64,000 nucleotides of DNA from Bradyrhizobium sp. sBnM-33 (GTDB taxonomy: Bacteria; Pseudomonadota; Alphaproteobacteria; Rhizobiales; Xanthobacteraceae), in NCBI RefSeq assembly GCF_032917945.1, contig NZ_CP136624.1, forward strand, positions 7,068,001 to 7,132,000. The letters are read 5' to 3'. This document shows positions 47,992 to 55,916 of this stretch, piece after piece. A program made the translations under genes and the position numbers. A model generated the notes under the pieces. The model saw only the letters and a list, made by a program, of their open reading frames with translations. It did no database searches and was not told where the DNA came from. Position 1 is the first letter of the stretch. The number at the start of each line of letters is the position of its first letter.

Positions 47992-48158
47992 GGGCGGAAT
48001 CTCTTGATTTTGGGCGCGCGGGATGTCGGATAGGAAAGGCGAGAGTCGGAAAAGAAGGATGCCTTGCGGATATCAAACCCGACGCGTCCTCAAGTTGAGT
48101 TAATTCGCGTCGGTACAAATACCTACGCGACAGTTCTCACCAGGAAATGAATGTCGGA

Positions 48159-49436
48159 TCAGCGCATCAGCTTTAGGGCGTCGGAGAAGAATTCCGCTCC
48201 GCCGAAATTGCCTGATTTTAGGGCAAGCAGCATCTCGCCGTCATTGGCGCCGACCGCGCGCAAAACCGGTACGCCTGCAGCGATTTCCTCGCCCACGAGG
48301 AAGCCGGGAATGCGCAGGCGATCGACCACGGCGCCCGAAGTTTCGCCGCCGGCGACCACCAGTCGCCGCACGCCTGTGCGCACCAGGCCTTCGGCGATAT
48401 CGGCCATCGCCTGCTCGATGGCATGTCCGGCTGCATCGCGGCCATGCCGAGATTGCAGAGCCACAACCTGGTCCGGCGTCGAGCTGCTGGCGATCAGAAT
48501 GGGACCGTAAGTGATTCGGTCGCTTGCCCAGGCCAGCGCCCGTCGCGCCTCTGCCGGTCCCGCGATGATCTGCTCGGGATCGAGATGCAGCACAGCCATG
48601 GTCTTTTCGGCATTGGCGATCTGCGCCAAGGTCGCCTGCGAGCAGCTCCCAGCAAGGCACGCGGCCGGTCCGCCGACCGGCGCGCCGGACGCCGCGCCCG
48701 CAGAAGCCGCTTTGACCTTGCCGGAGGCGACCAGCGCCCGGGCGAGGCCGAGACCGATGCCGGACGCGCCGACGGACAGGCGGTGATCCAGCGCCACGGC
48801 GCCGATGGTTTCCAGATCGCGATCAAAGACCGCATCGATGATGGCGGCGCCGATACCCTTTGCCGCCAGCTCCGCGAGACGTCCGCGAACCGCCTCCGCG
48901 CCGCGCGTGAGCGTGGCAAGATCCACCAGCCCGACCTGGGTACGGCTCTGGCGCGCCAGCACCCGCACCAGGTTGGAATCGTGCATCGGGTTGAGCGGAT
49001 GGTCCTTCAGCGGGCTTTCGTTCAGCGGCACGGAGCCGACGAACAGATTGCCCTGGTAGACCGTGCGGCCGGTTTCCGGAAAAGCCGGCGTCACCAGCAC
49101 GATTGCGTCGCCGGAATCGGCGCGCAGCGCGTCCATCACCGGACCGATATTGCCGGCGTCGGTGGAATCGAAGGTCGAGCAGATCTTGAACAGCACGTGG
49201 CTGGCGCCGCGGCCGCGCAGCCATTTTTCAGCGGCGCGCGAACGCTCGACCGCAACATCAGCCTCGATCGAGCGGCTCTTGAGCGACACCACGACCGCAT
49301 CGACCTCCGGTAGCGCCAGATCGTCTGGCGGCACGCCGATGGTCTGCACCGTGCGCAGGCCCTGACGGGTCAGCGTGTTGGCGAGATCGGAGGCGCCGGT
49401 GTAGTCGTCGGCAATACAGCCCAGAGACAATTTCAC
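48159..49436 (-). CDS. otnK: 3-oxo-tetronate kinase
   Basis: A 425-residue four-carbon acid sugar kinase (DUF1537 family). The N-terminal sugar-binding motif is IADDYTGASDLANTL (residues 8-22), with FKICSTFDSTDAGNIGPV near 83. The C-terminal nucleotide domain has VVAGGETSGAVVDRL and PVLRAVGANDGEMLLALKSGNFGG. It phosphorylates 3-oxo-tetronate at the 4-hydroxyl with ATP. Its start overlaps the otnI stop by 4 bp (ATGA), and it is last in the ltnD-otnI-otnK operon. The assignment to tetronate rather than another sugar acid rests on the neighbours. Confidence 0.93.
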   Translation of the reverse strand: MKLSLGCIADDYTGASDLANTLTRQGLRTVQTIGVPPDDLALPEVDAVVVSLKSRSIEADVAVERSRAAEKWLRGRGASHVLFKICSTFDSTDAGNIGPVMDALRADSGDAIVLVTPAFPETGRTVYQGNLFVGSVPLNESPLKDHPLNPMHDSNLVRVLARQSRTQVGLVDLATLTRGAEAVRGRLAELAAKGIGAAIIDAVFDRDLETIGAVALDHRLSVGASGIGLGLARALVASGKVKAASAGAASGAPVGGPAACLAGSCSQATLAQIANAEKTMAVLHLDPEQIIAGPAEARRALAWASDRITYGPILIASSSTPDQVVALQSRHGRDAAGHAIEQAMADIAEGLVRTGVRRLVVAGGETSGAVVDRLRIPGFLVGEEIAAGVPVLRAVGANDGEMLLALKSGNFGGAEFFSDALKLMR

Positions 49437-50215
49437 GATTTTGCTCCGGCATAGGGCTTGAACCAGCCGAGGCCATCGGTGGTCTTGCCGCGCGGGTTGT
49501 ATTCGCAGCCGACGAAGCCGCTATAGCCGAGCCGGTCGAGCTCGGCGAACAGGAACGGATAGTTCAGCTCTTCGCCGTCGGGTTCATTGCGCGAGGGAAT
49601 GCTGGCGATCTGGACGTGGCCGATGATCGGCATCATCTCGCGCAGCCGCATGGTGACGTCGCCATGGATGATCTGGCAGTGATAGATGTCGAACTGCAGT
49701 TTCAGGTTCGGGATTTTCAGCTCGGTGATCAGGTCGCGCGCGAAGCCGAAATCGTTGAGGAAGTATCCCGGCACGTTGCGCGGATTGATCGGCTCGATCA
49801 CGACGTCGAGATCATAGGGCGCGTAGAACTCGGCGGCCCATGTCACCGACTTGTAGAACTGTTCGACGGCCTTGGTGTTGTTGCGGTCAGCGATGCCCGC
49901 CATCAGATGCAACCGCTTGACGCCGGTCGCCTTCGCGTAAGGCAGTGCGGTCTCCAGGCTTCGCTTCAGATCGTCAAAGCGCTCCGGCAGCGCGGCAAAA
50001 CCTTTTTCGCCGGCGTCCCAATTACCCGGCGGCAGGTTGAACAGCGCCTGCGTCAGGCCATTGCGCTTCAACCGTTCGCCGACGGCGTCTGCCGGATGAT
50101 CGTAAGGAAACAGGAATTCGACCGCAGTGAAGCCGGCTTTCGCCGCCGCATCGAAACGGTCGAGGAACGGGACCTCGGTAAACATCATGGAGAGATTGGC
50201 GGCAAAGCGCGGCAT
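49433..50215 (-). CDS. otnI: 2-oxo-tetronate isomerase
   Basis: A 260-residue TIM-barrel protein of the hydroxypyruvate isomerase (Hyi) family. It begins MPRFAANLSMMFTEVPFLDRF and has VVIEPINPRNVPGYFL with a metal-binding Glu, LQFDIYHCQIIHGD with an Asp and His, and GFVGCEYNPRGKT with the last Glu. In the tetronate pathway OtnI turns 2-oxo-tetronate into 3-oxo-tetronate. 26 bp downstream of ltnD and overlapping otnK by 4 bp, so translational coupling is likely. Without these neighbours it would have been called hydroxypyruvate isomerase. Confidence 0.93.
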   Translation of the reverse strand: MPRFAANLSMMFTEVPFLDRFDAAAKAGFTAVEFLFPYDHPADAVGERLKRNGLTQALFNLPPGNWDAGEKGFAALPERFDDLKRSLETALPYAKATGVKRLHLMAGIADRNNTKAVEQFYKSVTWAAEFYAPYDLDVVIEPINPRNVPGYFLNDFGFARDLITELKIPNLKLQFDIYHCQIIHGDVTMRLREMMPIIGHVQIASIPSRNEPDGEELNYPFLFAELDRLGYSGFVGCEYNPRGKTTDGLGWFKPYAGAKS

Positions 50216-50241
50216 CTACGGTCCCCTTCTTGATCTTGCTC

Positions 50242-51156
50242 TTACTTCGGCTCGCCCGGCAGATGCGTGCCGGTCACTCTTGCATACATCCGCGCCACCG
50301 AGGCGTCGTCGTCACGGCCCATGCCGGCGGCTGACGTCATCAGGAACATCTGCAATGCCGCAGCGGAAACCGGCACCGGGAATTTCTGCGAGCGCGCCAT
50401 GTCCTGGATGATGCCAAGGTCCTTGACGAAGATATCGACCGCGCTGCGCGGCGCATAATCGCCGTCGAGCACATGCGGCATGCGGTTCTCGAACATCCAG
50501 GAATTGCCGGCGGACGCCGTGATCACCTCGTAGACTTTTCGGATGTCGAGGCCCTGCTTGGCGGCGAATGCGATGGCCTCGGAAGCGGCGGCAATGTGCA
50601 CACCGGCCAGCAACTGGTTGATCATCTTGAACGCCGCGCCCTGCCCGGCGGCATCGCCGAGCTCGTAGAGTTTTGCGGCCATCGCATCGAGCGCCGGCCG
50701 CGCTTTGGCAAAGGCGGCCGGACTGCCGGATGCAAGGATGGTGAGTTCGCCCTGCGCCGCGCGCTGCGCGCCGCCGGAGATCGGCGCGTCGAGGTAGTGC
50801 CGGCCGGTTTCTTCCAACTGTTTGGCGAGCCGCCGCGCGACATCGGGATCCATGGTGGCGGAGGAAATGAATACCGCGCCTTTGGCTAGCGTTTCCGCGA
50901 CGCCATTGGCGCCGAACAGGATAGTCTCGGTTTGCGCGGCGTTGACGACCACGCTGACGACGATGTCGGCCGATTTTGCCGCCTCCGCCGGCGTCGCCGC
51001 GCCCTTGCCGCCGTCGGCGACGAACCGCTTGACCGTGTCAGGCGAGACGTCGCACCCGGTGACATCTAGTCCGGCGCGGCGCAGCGAGGTCGCCATGCCA
51101 TACCCCATCGAGCCCAGCCCGATGACGGCGACGCGCGGTTTGGCGGATTCTGGCAT
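50242..51156 (-). CDS. ltnD: L-threonate dehydrogenase
   Basis: A 304-residue beta-hydroxyacid dehydrogenase with the NAD motif VAVIGLGSMGYGMA (residues 9-22), the substrate loop DAPISGGAQRAAQGELTILASG near 125, and the catalytic Lys in AFKMINQLLAGVHIAAASEA near 175. LtnD oxidises L-threonate to 2-oxo-tetronate, the first step of the pathway. The ATG at 51156 (MPESAKPR) was chosen, as the upstream 43 codons lie in the divergent promoter region and overlap otnC. It heads the minus-strand operon ltnD-otnI-otnK. Confidence 0.92.
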   Translation of the reverse strand: MPESAKPRVAVIGLGSMGYGMATSLRRAGLDVTGCDVSPDTVKRFVADGGKGAATPAEAAKSADIVVSVVVNAAQTETILFGANGVAETLAKGAVFISSATMDPDVARRLAKQLEETGRHYLDAPISGGAQRAAQGELTILASGSPAAFAKARPALDAMAAKLYELGDAAGQGAAFKMINQLLAGVHIAAASEAIAFAAKQGLDIRKVYEVITASAGNSWMFENRMPHVLDGDYAPRSAVDIFVKDLGIIQDMARSQKFPVPVSAAALQMFLMTSAAGMGRDDDASVARMYARVTGTHLPGEPK

Positions 51157-51272
51157 GCGGCGGTTCCTCGATAGTTTCTGTTCAGCGGCCATTCGGCCGG
51201 CGGCTTGGCCCTGCGTATCACGGCTTGGCCGCGCTGCCAAAGCGTGAGACAAGGCGGAAAAGAGGTCGGTCC

Positions 51273-51935
51273 ATGAGCGAAACAAGGATCCGCGAGGAAA
51301 TCTGCCGCTTCGGCCGCTCGCTGTTCGAGCGCGGGCTGACGCCGGGCTCCTCCGGCAATATCAGCGTAAAGCTCGACGACGGCGGCTGGCTGGTAACGCC
51401 GACCAACGCCTCGCTCGGCTTCCTCGATCCGGCGCGGATGTCCCGGCTTGGCCCCGATGGACGGCTGGTATCCGGCGACACGCCGACCAAGGAAGTGCCG
51501 CTGCACACCGCGCTCTACCAGACCCGTAGCGCCGCGCGCGCCGTGGTGCACCTGCATTCGACGCACTCGGTAGCGTTGTCGATGCTGCCCGAGATCGACC
51601 CCCGCGCCGCGCTGCCGCCGATGACCGCTTATTACGTGATGAAATGTGGCCAAACCGCGCTCGTGCCCTATTACCGGCCGGGCGATCCCGCCGTCGCCGG
51701 CGCGATCAAGGGGCTGGCGGGGAAATATTCATCCGTGCTGCTCGCCAACCACGGCCCGGTGGTTTCGGGCGATACGCTGGAGGCCGCGGTGTTCGCGATG
51801 GAGGAACTGGAGGAGACGGCGAAACTGTACCTGCTGCTGCGCGGCCTGAACCCGCGGTACCTGTCGCCTGAGCAGGTGAAGGATTTGACGAAGGTGTTTG
51901 GGTTAGCGCTGCCCGAGCATGAGGAGCATTCGTAG
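51273..51935 (+). CDS. otnC: 3-oxo-tetronate 4-phosphate decarboxylase
   Basis: A 220-residue class II aldolase-family protein: LTPGSSGNISVKLDDGGWLVTP (residues 23-44) holds the phosphate-binding loop, AVVHLHSTHSV near 94 gives two zinc His ligands, and LLANHGPVVSG near 160 the third. OtnC splits 3-oxo-tetronate 4-phosphate to dihydroxyacetone phosphate and CO2. It is divergent from ltnD with a 116-bp shared control region. ATG 51273 (MSETRIRE) was chosen over the upstream extension because the family starts here. No dedicated regulator lies next to the cluster. Confidence 0.92.
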   Translation: MSETRIREEICRFGRSLFERGLTPGSSGNISVKLDDGGWLVTPTNASLGFLDPARMSRLGPDGRLVSGDTPTKEVPLHTALYQTRSAARAVVHLHSTHSVALSMLPEIDPRAALPPMTAYYVMKCGQTALVPYYRPGDPAVAGAIKGLAGKYSSVLLANHGPVVSGDTLEAAVFAMEELEETAKLYLLLRGLNPRYLSPEQVKDLTKVFGLALPEHEEHS

Positions 51936-51954
51936 CGATTTACTGCCAAGCTCC

Positions 51955-51989
51955 CTCCACGTCATTGCGAGCGAAGCGAAGCAATCCAG
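51955..51989. repeat. Solo arm of a family C palindrome (left flank of GIY-YIG gene)
   Basis: CTCCACGTCATTGCGAGCGA followed by AGCGAAGCAATCCAG: 35 nt that match, base for base in inverted orientation, the segment 52391-52425 on the other side of the GIY-YIG gene. No partner arm is found within 100 bp. Confidence 0.9.
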
Positions 51990-52023
51990 GGCCACGGAAA
52001 AACTAATTACTTCGGGCGCTCCA

Positions 52024-52330
52024 ATGCTGGCAAGAGATCGAATGACACAGCCCTGCGTCTACATCATGGCGAGCCGCCGCAACGGAACACTCTATACAGG
52101 CGTGACAAGCAACCTCCCGAAACGAGCTTTCGAACATCGCGAAGGGCTGGTTGCGGGGTTTTCTAGAAAGCACGGGTGCAAGATTCTGGTTTGGTTCGAA
52201 CTTCATGGCAGCATGACCGAGGGCCATCACTCGCGAAAAGCAGATCAAGGCGGGCAGCCGCGCGAAAAAGCTGGCGTTGATTGAGGGCCTGAGCCCCGAC
52301 TGGAAGGATCTCTACGGCGATCTGATTTGA
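52024..52330 (+). pseudogene. GIY-YIG nuclease-family protein, frameshifted
   Basis: From ATG 52042 (or 52024) the frame reads CVYIMASRRNGTLYTGVTSN, LPKRAFEHREG and ILVWFELHG, typical of small GIY-YIG/URI-type proteins of about 95 residues. At 52217-52220 (GAGGGCC) one extra G shifts the frame. The other frame continues with the expected ITREKQIKAGSRAKKLALIE and SPDWKDLYGDLI to a TGA at 52328-52330. With one G removed the gene would be intact (96 codons). Active-site Tyr, Tyr and Arg residues lie before the shift; the Glu region is affected. Boxed by inverted palindrome arms. Sequencing error, decay or recoding are all possible. Confidence 0.87.
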
Positions 52331-52333
52331 GCT

Positions 52334-52425
52334 CGTCATTTCGGGGAAGTAAGCGATCAAGATATCCAGACCGCCTCTGCGGTGAAATTTCTGGATTGCT
52401 TCGCTTCGCTCGCAATGACGTGGAG
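52334..52425. repeat. Family C palindrome (right flank of GIY-YIG gene)
   Basis: A complete but degenerate copy: CGTCATTTCGGGGAAGTAAG...ATATCCAG on the left and CTGGATTGCTTCGCTTCGCT then CGCAATGACGTGGAG on the right. Its right arm (52391-52425) is the perfect inverted partner of the solo arm at 51955-51989. Confidence 0.85.
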
Positions 52426-52452
52426 AGAGCTGCCGTCACCAGTCTACAGCAA

Positions 52453-53157
52453 CTACAGCCCCAGATACGCCTTCCTTACATCCGGATTGACGCTGATCTC
52501 GGCCGCGCTGCCCTGCATCAGGACGCGGCCGGTTTGCAGGATGTAGGCGCGGTCGGCGATTTCCAGGCATTCGGACATGCGCTGCTCGACGATCAGCACG
52601 GTCATGCCGGCGTCGCGGATGCGTTTCACGGCCTGGAAGATCTCATCGACCAGCTTTGGCATGATGCCCTGCGACGGCTCATCCAGCATGAGTAGCCGCG
52701 GGCGGGTCATCAGCGCGCGGCCGATCGCGAGCATCTGCTGCTCGCCGCCTGAGAGCGTTTCGGCGCGCTGCTCCAGCCGCTCGGACAATCGCGGAAACAG
52801 CTTGAAGACGAGATCGAGCGGGGCCTCGCGGTTCGCTTCGCCGCGATAGAGATAGCTGCCGAGTCTTAAGTTGTCGCGCACCGAGAGGCGCGGAAACAGC
52901 CGGCGGTTTTCCGGCACATAGGCGATGCCGCGCGAGGTGATGATGTGCTGCGCCATGCCGTCAATGCGGGCGCCATCGAACGTCACGGTACCGGAGCGCG
53001 GCCGCTCGGCGCCCGCAATCGATTTCAGCAGCGTCGACTTGCCGGCCCCGTTGGCGCCGGCGACGCAGACGATCTCGCCTTTTGCCACCTCGATCGAAAC
53101 CGCCGAGATCGCGACCAGGCCCTGATAGGCGGTGGTGACTTCATGCACCGACAGCAT
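52453..53157 (-). CDS. livF: Branched-chain-amino-acid-type ABC transporter ATPase LivF
   Basis: A 234-residue ABC ATPase: Walker A GANGAGKST (residues 38-46), signature LSGGEQQMLAIGRAL, Walker B LLMLDEPSQGI and the switch His replaced by Gln in IVEQRMSE, as is usual in LivF. The C-terminus ends DVRKAYLGL. ATG 53157 (MLSVHEVTTAYQ) overlaps livG by 17 bp. It powers import with LivG. Last gene of a six-gene minus-strand cluster that starts with the hydro-lyase-like gene or the binding protein. Confidence 0.94.
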   Translation of the reverse strand: MLSVHEVTTAYQGLVAISAVSIEVAKGEIVCVAGANGAGKSTLLKSIAGAERPRSGTVTFDGARIDGMAQHIITSRGIAYVPENRRLFPRLSVRDNLRLGSYLYRGEANREAPLDLVFKLFPRLSERLEQRAETLSGGEQQMLAIGRALMTRPRLLMLDEPSQGIMPKLVDEIFQAVKRIRDAGMTVLIVEQRMSECLEIADRAYILQTGRVLMQGSAAEISVNPDVRKAYLGL

Positions 53158-53872
53158 GACGATCCCCCAGATAGGCGGTGATGACTTTCGGATCGCGAAC
53201 CACGTCGGCAGGCTTGCCCTCGACCAGCATCTTGCCGAGGTCGAGCACGATGGCACGGTCGACCAGCGGCATCACGATCTCCATGACATGCTCGACCATC
53301 AGCACGGTGACGCCGGTGTCACGCACTTTGCGTACCAGTTCGACGCCGGTTTTGGCTTCGACCGGCGTCAGTCCCGTGAGCACCTCGTCCAGCAGCAATA
53401 GTTTCGGCTCGGTCGCCAGCGCACGGGCGACTTCGAGCCGGCGCTTTTCTGAAGGGACGAGATCGCTGGCGAGTACATTGGCGCGCGGGCCAAGGCCGCA
53501 GAACTCCAGCACCTCGTGCGCCTTGCGGCGGGCATCGCGCATCACGGTGGTTCGAACCAGCGCGCCGACGATGACGTTGTCGATCACGGTCATGGTCTCG
53601 AAACTTTTGACGACCTGGAAGGTGCGGCCGATGCCGCGCTGGCAGCGTTCCGCCGCCGGCAACGCGGTGACGTCCTCGCCGTCGAAGATGATCGAGCCCT
53701 GGGTGGGCGGCAGCACGCCCGCGATCAGGTTGAACAGCGTCGACTTGCCGGCGCCGTTCGGCCCGATCAGGCCGACGATCTCGCCGCGCCCGACGGATAT
53801 CGAGACGTCACTGTTGGCGATCAGGCCGCCGAAGCGCTGCCAGACGCCGCGAGTTTCCAGAAGGGCCGTCAT
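53141..53872 (-). CDS. livG: Branched-chain-amino-acid-type ABC transporter ATPase LivG
   Basis: A 243-residue ABC ATPase: Walker A GPNGAGKST (residues 37-45), Walker B LLLLDEV with the catalytic Glu, and switch His in MVEHVME. The signature stretch is unusual: SDLVPSEKRRLEVARAL instead of the usual LSYGDQRRLEIAR, and the D-loop reads DEVLTGL rather than DEPAAGL. The long Q-loop region GIGRTFQVVKSFETMTVIDN is standard for LivG. The ATG at 53872 overlaps the livM end by 4 bp. Still expected to work as LivF partner, with the LivF signature perhaps dominating. Confidence 0.92.
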   Translation of the reverse strand: MTALLETRGVWQRFGGLIANSDVSISVGRGEIVGLIGPNGAGKSTLFNLIAGVLPPTQGSIIFDGEDVTALPAAERCQRGIGRTFQVVKSFETMTVIDNVIVGALVRTTVMRDARRKAHEVLEFCGLGPRANVLASDLVPSEKRRLEVARALATEPKLLLLDEVLTGLTPVEAKTGVELVRKVRDTGVTVLMVEHVMEIVMPLVDRAIVLDLGKMLVEGKPADVVRDPKVITAYLGDRHAVGA

Positions 53873-54879
53873 CGGACAGCCTCCTTGCGCTTGGGCGCAA
53901 ACAGTCCGGCGAAGCTCTTGAACGAGAACAGGCCGATCAGCCCTTGCGGCCGCGCCAGCGAGATCGCGATGATCAGGCCGCCATAGACGATCAGGTCGAC
54001 ACCGCGGCCGGAGCCACCGACATAGGAGCGCGTCAATTCGGTGAGCGGGATCAGGATGACCGCGCCCAGCATCGGCCCCCACAGCGTGCCGATGCCGCCC
54101 AGCACCGCAGGCAGCGCCATCAGCAGCGAGAATTGAAAGCCCATAACGCTCTCGGGATCGATGAAGTAGACGAACTGCGCATAGAAGCTGCCGCCGACCG
54201 CAACTAGGAACGCCGACACCGCGGCCGCGCCCATCTTGGAATTGAACACGACCACGCCGAGGCTTTCAGCCGCCTCCGGATTGTCCTTTACCGCGCGCCA
54301 CCAATAGCCCCATTTGGAATCCTCCAGCCACCAGGTGACGAACCAGGCGACGCAGGCCAGCGCCAGCGCGAAGTAAAAGTATGGCAGCTTGCTGCGCGGG
54401 AACTGGAATTTCAGCCAGCTATCGCCACGCGCTGGGATTTCGATGCCCATCGCAGCACCAGCCCAATCCCAATTGTGGAACAGAAGCAGCCCGATCTCGG
54501 CAATGACGATGGTGGCGATGACGAAGTAATGTCCGCGCAGCCGGAAACAGGGATAGCCAAGCGCCATCGCAATCAGCGCGGAGATCACGCCGCCGCCCAG
54601 CATGCCGAACCATGGCAGCACGCCGAACTTGGTGAACAGCAGCGCGGTGGTATAGGCCCCGATGCCGAAATAGAGCGCGTGGCCGAGCGAGATCTGCCCG
54701 CAATAGCCGGAAAGGATGTTCCAGCTCTGGGACAGCGCGCCCCACATCAGCGTAAGCACCATGATGTTCTGGACGTAAACGTCCTTGACGAACAGCGGGA
54801 CCGTGGCCGCAATCGCGGCAAGTACACAGGCGACGATGAGGTCGCGCCGGCGGCGTTCTGCGAAAGCGGTATCCATCAC
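53869..54879 (-). CDS. livM: Branched-chain-amino-acid-type ABC transporter permease LivM
   Basis: A 336-residue permease with about ten membrane segments. Family motifs: LSGYCGQISLGHALYFGIGAY near residue 57, and the cytoplasmic coupling helix region WWRAVKDNPEAAESLGV near 200. It ends with the basic KSFAGLFAPKRKEAVR. It pairs with LivH to form the channel. Overlaps livH and livG by 4 bp each, so the three are tightly coupled. Solute specificity is set by the binding protein at 55917-57161. Confidence 0.94.
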   Translation of the reverse strand: MMDTAFAERRRRDLIVACVLAAIAATVPLFVKDVYVQNIMVLTLMWGALSQSWNILSGYCGQISLGHALYFGIGAYTTALLFTKFGVLPWFGMLGGGVISALIAMALGYPCFRLRGHYFVIATIVIAEIGLLLFHNWDWAGAAMGIEIPARGDSWLKFQFPRSKLPYFYFALALACVAWFVTWWLEDSKWGYWWRAVKDNPEAAESLGVVVFNSKMGAAAVSAFLVAVGGSFYAQFVYFIDPESVMGFQFSLLMALPAVLGGIGTLWGPMLGAVILIPLTELTRSYVGGSGRGVDLIVYGGLIIAISLARPQGLIGLFSFKSFAGLFAPKRKEAVR

Positions 54880-55754
54880 ATCGATCCGAACAGGCCGCGC
54901 GGCCGGACAAAAACCACAAGGAGATAGACGGCATAGATGCCGACCGCCTTGAGCGACGGCGGCAGCAACATTGCGGTGGTGGCCTCGACGAGGCCGACAA
55001 TGATGCCGCCGGCGAAGGCGCCGAACACGCTGCCAAAGCCGCCGAGCGCCACCGTGACATAGGCAATTAGCGCGAAGGAGGCGCCGACGTCGGGATAGAT
55101 GTAGAAGAATATGGCCATGATCGCGCCGGCGAGGCCGACCAAAGCCGCGCCAAGTCCCCAGCCCAGCGCAAACACCTTGTTCTTGTCGATGCCGACCAGC
55201 GCCACCGCACCGGCATCCTCACGGGTCGCCTCCAGCGCGCGGCCGAAGTCGGTACGGTGGATGAAGAGATAGAGTGCGCCGAAGGCCGCGATCGCCACCA
55301 GCGCGCCGACCAGTTGCGGCACAGGCAGGAAAATGCCGGCCACCGAGACCGTCTTGCCGCCGAGCCAGGAATGCGTAACGCTGCGGTAATCAGGCGTGAA
55401 AAAATACTGCGCCAGGCCGCGCATGACGATGGCCAAGCCGAAAGTGGAGAAGATCTGCACCATGCCGGCATTGGCTTTCGCACGCACGGCAAAGCGTACA
55501 ATTAACAGATAGACCACCGCCCCGAACACGAACAACGCCGCCGCGACCAGTGGCGCCGACAGCAAGGGGTCTACCGCGAAGAACACGAACAGGAAGAACG
55601 TCGCGTACATCGCGATCATCAGGAATTCGCCGTGGGCGAAGTTGACGACGTCCATCAGCCCGAAGATCAGCGCGAGGCCGACAGCGATGAGGCCGTAAAG
55701 CAGGCCCATGAGCAGGCCGCTTGCCAGGCTTTGGATGATGGTTTCGGCGGTCAC
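54876..55754 (-). CDS. livH: Branched-chain-amino-acid-type ABC transporter permease LivH
   Basis: A 292-residue permease with about eight membrane segments. GLLYGLIAVGLALIFGLMDVVNFAHGEFLM (residues 19-48) is the classic LivH N-terminus and FGRALEATREDAGAVALVGID near 165 is the coupling helix. The first 15 residues (MTAETIIQSLASGLL) agree with the family start. It is preceded, in the gap to the binding-protein gene, by a family F palindrome which may reduce read-through into livHMGF. Confidence 0.94.
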   Translation of the reverse strand: MTAETIIQSLASGLLMGLLYGLIAVGLALIFGLMDVVNFAHGEFLMIAMYATFFLFVFFAVDPLLSAPLVAAALFVFGAVVYLLIVRFAVRAKANAGMVQIFSTFGLAIVMRGLAQYFFTPDYRSVTHSWLGGKTVSVAGIFLPVPQLVGALVAIAAFGALYLFIHRTDFGRALEATREDAGAVALVGIDKNKVFALGWGLGAALVGLAGAIMAIFFYIYPDVGASFALIAYVTVALGGFGSVFGAFAGGIIVGLVEATTAMLLPPSLKAVGIYAVYLLVVFVRPRGLFGSM

Positions 55755-55774
55755 GACCGTTGCTCCAAGTACAG

Positions 55775-55884
55775 GTCCTCACCCTGAGGAGCTTGCGAAG
55801 CAAGCGTCTCGAAGGATGGCGGCAAAAGCGCACTCGCGGCCATCCTTCGAGACGCGCGCAAAGGCGCGCTCCTCAGGATGAGGA
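55775..55884. repeat. Family F palindrome between binding-protein and livH genes
   Basis: GTCCTCACCCTGAGGAGC on the left and GCGCTCCTCAGGATGAGGAC on the right, with CGTCTCGAAGGATGG/CCATCCTTCGAGACG nested inside. It lies 33 bp after the stop of the binding-protein gene, inside the probable operon, where such palindromes can protect upstream mRNA. Confidence 0.85.
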
Positions 55885-55916
55885 CCGGTGCTGCGGGATG
55901 GCGGAAGCGCTGCATT

